Below, in pieces: positions 60,210 to 64,000 of a stretch of DNA of 64,000 nt (the stretch's first letter is position 1; each line of letters begins with the position of its first letter). Below the pieces are notes generated by a model. It was not told the DNA's origin, searched no databases, and saw only the letters and a program-made list of their open reading frames with translations. The stretch spans positions 1 through 64,000 of the forward strand of contig NZ_BJMM01000024.1 in NCBI RefSeq assembly GCF_006539165.1, read 5' to 3'. A program made the translations under genes and the position numbers. The DNA comes from Streptomyces cacaoi. Lineage in GTDB: Bacteria; Actinomycetota; Actinomycetes; Streptomycetales; Streptomycetaceae.

Positions 60210-60236
60210 GCGCCGGGGCCGCCCCGGCCCCGGCGC
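60210..60236 (+). terminator. Hairpin after the amidohydrolase gene
   Basis: GCGCCGGGGCC and GGCCCCGGCGC form a perfect 11-bp stem with the loop GCCCC, 11 bp after the stop codon. Confidence 0.65.
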
Positions 60237-60263
60237 ACCCCGAACGCCCCCGCACGAACGGAA

Positions 60264-60295
60264 GGGCCCCGCCGCGCCACAGCGCGACGGGGCCC
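60264..60295. terminator. Hairpin between convergent genes
   Basis: GGGCCCCGCCGCGC and GCGCGACGGGGCCC pair along 14 positions with one A/C mismatch on this strand (a G-U pair in the opposite RNA) around CACA. It serves the leftward acyl-CoA dehydrogenase gene best. Confidence 0.65.
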
Positions 60296-60314
60296 GCGCT
60301 CCGTAAGGCCCGTC

Positions 60315-61487
60315 CTAGGGCAGGTTCCGGGCCATGACGATGCGCTGGACCTGGTTGGTGCCCTCGTAGATCTGGGTGATCTTGGCGTCCCGCATCATCC
60401 GCTCGACGGGGTAGTCGCGGGTGTAGCCGTAGCCGCCGAGGAGCTGGACCGCGTCGGTGGTGATCTCCATGGCGGCGTCGGAGGCGTAGCACTTGGCGGC
60501 GGCGCCGAAGAAGGTGAGGTCTTCCTTGGCGCCGTCGGCGCCCTCGGAGACCCGCTCGGAGCGGGCGGCGGCCGCGTAGGTCAGCTGCCGGGCGGCCTCG
60601 ATCTTCATGGCCATGTCGGCGAGCATGAACTGCACGCCCTGGAAGTCCCCGATGGGCTTGCCGAACTGCTTGCGCTCGGCGACATAGCCCTTGGCGTAGT
60701 CGAGCGCGCCCTGGGCGATGCCGAGGGCCTGCGCGGCGATGGTGATGCGGGTGTGGTCGAGGGTCTTCATGGCGGTGGCGAAGCCGGTGCCCTCGGCGCC
60801 GATCATCCGGTCGGCCGGGATGCGCACGTTGTCGAGGTAGACCTCGCGGGTGGGCGAGCCCTTGATGCCGAGCTTCTTCTCGGGGGCGCCGAAGGAGACG
60901 CCCTCGTCGTCCTTCTGCACGACGAAGGCCGAGATGCCCTTGGTGCGCTTGTCCGGGTCGGTGACGGCCATGACGGTGTAGTAGTCGGAGACACCGGCGT
61001 TGGTGATCCACCGCTTGACGCCGTTGAGCACCCAACTGTCGCCGTCCCGCACGGCCTTGGTCTTCATGCCGCCCGCGTCCGAGCCGGCGTCGGGCTCGGA
61101 GAGGCAGTAGGAGAACATGGCGTCGCCCTTGGCCAGCGGAGCGAGGTAGCGCTGCTTCAGCTCCTCGGAGCCGGAGAGCATCACCGGCAGCGAGCCGAGC
61201 TTGTTGACGGCGGGGATCAGCGAGGAGGAGCCGCACACCCGCGCGACCTCCTCGATGACGATGACGGTGGCGAGCGCGTCGGCGCCGGCGCCGCCGTAGC
61301 TCTCCGGCACGTGCACGGCGTGCAGGTCGTTGGAGACGAGCGCGTCCAGCGCCTCCTGGGGGAAGCGGGACTCCTCGTCCACCTCGGCGGCATGCGGTGC
61401 GATCTTGGCCTCGGCGAGGGCACGCACGGAGTCACGGAGCATCTCGTGCTCCTCGGAGGTCCGGTAGAGGTCGAACTCTGACGCCAA
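60315..61487 (-). CDS. Acyl-CoA dehydrogenase
   Basis: A 390-residue FAD enzyme of the short/branched-chain type, starting with TTG at 61487 after GAGGAG. YCLSEPDAGSDAGGMKTKAV and WITNAGVSDYYTVMAVTD are the FAD/substrate signature 1 region, QLLGGYGYTRDYPVERMMRD is signature 2, and the catalytic Glu is in IYEGTNQVQR. It oxidises acyl-CoA to enoyl-CoA and passes electrons to ETF. Chain-length preference cannot be read. Confidence 0.95.
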   Translation of the reverse strand: MASEFDLYRTSEEHEMLRDSVRALAEAKIAPHAAEVDEESRFPQEALDALVSNDLHAVHVPESYGGAGADALATVIVIEEVARVCGSSSLIPAVNKLGSLPVMLSGSEELKQRYLAPLAKGDAMFSYCLSEPDAGSDAGGMKTKAVRDGDSWVLNGVKRWITNAGVSDYYTVMAVTDPDKRTKGISAFVVQKDDEGVSFGAPEKKLGIKGSPTREVYLDNVRIPADRMIGAEGTGFATAMKTLDHTRITIAAQALGIAQGALDYAKGYVAERKQFGKPIGDFQGVQFMLADMAMKIEAARQLTYAAAARSERVSEGADGAKEDLTFFGAAAKCYASDAAMEITTDAVQLLGGYGYTRDYPVERMMRDAKITQIYEGTNQVQRIVMARNLP

Positions 61488-61528
61488 GGGGTCTCACTCC
61501 TCGTTCAGGAAGCGTGCTGGCCTGCTAA

Positions 61529-61542
61529 TTACCGTTAAGTAA
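61529..61542. promoter_or_regulatory. AT-rich palindromic site upstream of the acyl-CoA dehydrogenase gene
   Basis: TTACCGTTAAGTAA has perfect 4-bp outer arms (TTAC/GTAA) in an otherwise GC-rich spacer, 42 bp from the TTG start. It may be a regulator site or include promoter elements. It lies between divergent genes. Confidence 0.35.
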
Positions 61543-61646
61543 CCCGATTTTAGGGGCCGGGAGCGGAGCGGGGATACGTGAGGTTCGCGACAGGAACCGT
61601 CCCGTTATGCTCGCGGTCAGCGTGTCGCCGTAGCAAGGAGCACTCC

Positions 61647-63032
61647 ATGACAGGCCCAGGAGAACCGGCCGAGCCCGCCGGACGGACGGGTGCCGCGCCC
61701 CGGATCACCGTGATCGGTCTCGGCTATCTGGGCGCCACCCATGCCGCCGCCATGGCGGAGCTGGGCTTCGAGGTGCTCGGCCTGGACGTGGTGCCGGAGA
61801 AGATGCGCAAGCTGGAGCAGGGCAGCGCCCCGATGTTCGAGCCCGGCCTGGAGGAGCTGCTGCGCGCGCACGTCGCGGGCGTCGAGGGCTCCACGGGGCG
61901 GCTGCGCTTCACCGACTCCTGGGAGGAGCTGGGCGCGTTCGGCGACGTCCACTTCCTGTGCGTCAACACCCCGCAGAAGCACGGCGAGTACGCGGCGGAC
62001 ATGAGCTACGTCGACGCCGCCGTCGCCTCCCTGGCGCCGCATCTGGACCGCCCCGCGCTGGTCGTCGGCAAGTCCACCGTGCCGGTCGGCAGCGCCGCGC
62101 GGATCGCCGAACGGCTCGCCGAGCTGGCGCCCGCGGGGCGGGACGCCGAACTCGCCTGGAACCCGGAGTTCCTCCGCGAGAGCTTCGCCGTCCAGGACAC
62201 GCTCCACCCGGACCGGATCGTCGTCGGCGTGGCCGGCCCGCGCGGTGAGGAACTGCTGCGCGAGGTCTACGCACAGCCGATCGCCGAGGGCTCGCCGTTC
62301 CTCGTCACGGACTATCCGACGGCCGAGCTGGTCAAGGTCTCCGCCAACTCCTTCCTGGCGACGAAGATCTCGTTCATCAACGCCATGGCCGAGGTGTGCG
62401 AGGCGGCCGACGGCGACGTCATGAAGCTCGCCGAGGCCATCGGGTACGACGACCGCATCGGCCGGAAGTTCCTGCGGGCCGGCATCGGCTTCGGCGGCGG
62501 CTGTCTGCCCAAGGACATCCGCGCCTTCATGGCCCGCGCCGGCGAGCTGGGCGCCTCCGAGGCGCTGACCTTCCTGCGCGAGGTCGACTCGATCAACATG
62601 CGCCGCCGGGCGCAGATGGTCGAACTGACCCGGGACGCCGTCGGCGGCACCCTGCTGGGCAAGCGCGTCGCCGTCCTCGGCGCCACGTTCAAGCCCGACT
62701 CGGACGACGTGCGCGACTCGCCCGCGCTCAATGTCGCGGGCCAGCTGCACCTCCAGGGCGCGCAGGTCACGGTGTACGACCCGAAGGGCATGGCCAACGC
62801 CCGCGCCCTGTTCCCGACACTCGGCTACGCCGACACCGCGCTGGACGCCGTCCGCGGCGCGGACGTCGTGCTGCACCTCACCGAGTGGAAGGAGTTCAAG
62901 GAGCTGGATCCGGCGGTCCTCGGCGAGGTCGCCACCACCCGGCACCTGCTGGACGGCCGCAACACCCTCGACCCCCAGCTGTGGCGCAAGGCCGGCTGGA
63001 CCTTCCGCGCTCTGGGCCGCCCCACGGCCTGA
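61647..63032 (+). CDS. UDP-glucose/GDP-mannose dehydrogenase family (UDP-glucose 6-dehydrogenase)
   Basis: A 461-residue NAD-dependent enzyme. The ATG at 61647 follows AAGGAG. The Rossmann motif is ITVIGLGYLGATHAAAMAEL, followed by VNTPQ and STVPVGSA. The catalytic Cys286 lies in GFGGGCLPKDIRAFM. The C-terminal domain has LGATFKPDSDDVRDSPAL and VVLHLTEWKEF. It should oxidise UDP-glucose to UDP-glucuronate for cell-surface polymers, which would fit the nearby LCP ligase gene. Confidence 0.93.
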   Translation: MTGPGEPAEPAGRTGAAPRITVIGLGYLGATHAAAMAELGFEVLGLDVVPEKMRKLEQGSAPMFEPGLEELLRAHVAGVEGSTGRLRFTDSWEELGAFGDVHFLCVNTPQKHGEYAADMSYVDAAVASLAPHLDRPALVVGKSTVPVGSAARIAERLAELAPAGRDAELAWNPEFLRESFAVQDTLHPDRIVVGVAGPRGEELLREVYAQPIAEGSPFLVTDYPTAELVKVSANSFLATKISFINAMAEVCEAADGDVMKLAEAIGYDDRIGRKFLRAGIGFGGGCLPKDIRAFMARAGELGASEALTFLREVDSINMRRRAQMVELTRDAVGGTLLGKRVAVLGATFKPDSDDVRDSPALNVAGQLHLQGAQVTVYDPKGMANARALFPTLGYADTALDAVRGADVVLHLTEWKEFKELDPAVLGEVATTRHLLDGRNTLDPQLWRKAGWTFRALGRPTA

Positions 63033-63193
63033 CCCGCGCGCCTGCTCGCCCCAGCGCCCCGTCGTCTCCGAGGACGCGAGACGTCCCGCTGTTTGAGGCC
63101 GGGCCCGGCGGTCAACCCGGGCCCGGGAAGGCAGGGGAGCGGAGATACGGGTACGGCCCGCTCCGGCCGGAGCGAGCGAGGGAGTGAGCTGCC

Positions 63194-63607
63194 ATGGCCC
63201 TTTCCCGGATGGGGCTGTTCGTCCTGGACTGTCCCGATCCCGCGGCCCTGGCCCGGTTCTACGCCGGAATCCTCGGCTGGACCGTCGACGACCGGGGCGA
63301 TGGCGAGTGGGTGGAGGTCACAGCGCCGCAGGGCGGCCGGCTGCTGGCCTTCCAGCGGGCGCCGGACCACGTCCCGCCGCGCTGGCCGAGCGGCGAGCAC
63401 AGCCAGCAGGCGCATCTGGACCTCTACGTCGACCGGGAACACTGGGACGAGGCCGAGCAGGAGGCGCTGGGGCTGGGCGCCCGCCTGGTCCAACCCGACG
63501 AGGGCGAGCGGGATTTCAGGGTCTACCTCGACCCCGCGGGGCACCCCTTCTGCCTGTGCGTCCAGACGCCGGACTCCCCGGCCGCCACCGTTCCCCCGGC
63601 GGCCTGA
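63194..63607 (+). CDS. VOC-family protein
   Basis: A 137-residue glyoxalase-like protein. The opening GLFVLDCPDPAALARFYAGI and LGWTVDDRGDGEWVEV are typical, followed by HLDLYVDREHWDEAEQEALG and a C-terminal VYLDPAGHPFCLCV. The family usually binds a metal with residues in these strands. No function can be assigned from context. Confidence 0.85.
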   Translation: MALSRMGLFVLDCPDPAALARFYAGILGWTVDDRGDGEWVEVTAPQGGRLLAFQRAPDHVPPRWPSGEHSQQAHLDLYVDREHWDEAEQEALGLGARLVQPDEGERDFRVYLDPAGHPFCLCVQTPDSPAATVPPAA

Positions 63608-63704
63608 GCCCGCCCGCACCCGGTGGCCGGGACGGCCGCCGCCTGCGCCCGGTGGCCGGGACGGCCGGACGGGCCCCTGCGGGCCGGACGGGGCGGCACA
63701 GCAC

Positions 63705-63741
63705 GAGGGCGGCCGGCCCCCGCGGGAAGCCGGCCGCCCTC
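63705..63741. terminator. Terminator hairpin between convergent genes
   Basis: GAGGGCGGCCGGC and GCCGGCCGCCCTC form a perfect 13-bp stem around an 11-base loop, between the VOC gene and the leftward LCP gene. Confidence 0.7.
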
Positions 63742-63786
63742 GGTGTGCGGCCCGTGCCGTCGGCGCGCCGACGGCGTCACCGTCCG

Positions 63787-64000
63787 TCAGCGGTCGTCGG
63801 AGACGGTGACCTTCTCGTCGTTGTTGAGCTGATCCACCAGCTGCTTGACGCGGCCCTTGTCCCAGGCGAGGTTGCCGCCCGGCGCGGGACCGGCGATCGG
63901 CATGTTCATGGACTTGCCGTCGCCGCTGGTGACGCCCTTCATCGCCCAGAACATGGAGGCCAGGTTCCACAGGCTCATGTCCTTGTCGACCTTGAGTGTG
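63787..64000 (-). CDS. LytR-CpsA-Psr (LCP) family protein, C-terminal part
   Basis: The frame continues past the right window edge; 70 residues are visible. They read TLKVDKDMSLWNLASMFWAM, then GPAPGGNLAWDKGRVKQLVD and a final VSDDR. This is the end of an LCP domain, whose members transfer undecaprenyl-linked polymers to peptidoglycan in the outer leaflet. The N-terminal membrane anchor and catalytic Arg/Asp residues lie outside the window, so the call rests on the C-terminal pattern. Confidence 0.65.
   Translation of the reverse strand, partial: TLKVDKDMSLWNLASMFWAMKGVTSGDGKSMNMPIAGPAPGGNLAWDKGRVKQLVDQLNNDEKVTVSDDR

Overview
The window is about 72% GC, has strongly GC3-biased codons, GTG and TTG starts, leaderless-looking promoters, and Streptomyces-type families. 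From this I infer a Streptomyces chromosome or a close relative. The order hutU, M20 hydrolase, hutF, hutI, sigma/anti-sigma genes, peptide transporter, two-component system, purK/purE, dipeptidase, acyl-CoA dehydrogenase and UDP-glucose dehydrogenase is, from memory, a conserved core arrangement in Streptomyces. No tRNA, rRNA or insertion sequence was seen.

Layout. (1) 1-6.6 kb: metabolic and stress genes. These are a secreted-protein start, an MFS sugar transporter, a WYL regulator divergent from a VOC protein, a nitroreductase divergent from a TetR repressor with twin operators between them, an AhpD-like protein and a PfpI/DJ-1 protein. (2) 6.7-17.2 kb: an accessory island. It holds two type I-E-like CRISPR arrays without cas genes, three copies or remnants of one coiled-coil/membrane (phage holin-like) gene, a LysM remnant, XRE regulators, a DUF6879-type protein, an HD phosphohydrolase, many tiny overlapping ORFs, and an isoaspartate-type methyltransferase operon. 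(3) 17.3-25 kb: a PLP decarboxylase divergent from a histidine utilisation operon (hutU, M20 amidohydrolase, hutF, hutI). (4) 25-33 kb: an acetyltransferase, twin membrane proteins sharing a promoter element, a methyltransferase, a drug exporter, and a SigB/SigF-type sigma factor with STAS and RsbW-like partners. (5) 33-39.8 kb: three cell-surface genes, including an LPKTG protein and a protein with collagen-like Gly-X-Y triplets, then a secreted esterase. (6) 40-45.9 kb: a POT peptide transporter, an OmpR/EnvZ-type two-component pair, a GtrA protein and purK. (7) 46-53 kb: a block that separates purK from purE. It carries a TetR/membrane protein/agmatine deiminase group and a type VII-like toxin cassette: two WXG100 proteins, a WXG-like scaffold, an RNase A-like toxin and a putative immunity gene whose paralogue lies beside purK. 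(8) 53-64 kb: purE, a membrane dipeptidase, an SDR, a Tat-exported beta-propeller/amidohydrolase fusion, acyl-CoA dehydrogenase, UDP-glucose dehydrogenase, a VOC protein and the 3' end of an LCP cell-wall ligase gene.

The most interesting parts are the RNase A-like toxin cassette with its duplicated immunity gene and promoter element, and the paired orphan CRISPR arrays, each next to a copy of the same phage-like gene. Functions are assigned by reading the sequence; no database search was possible.
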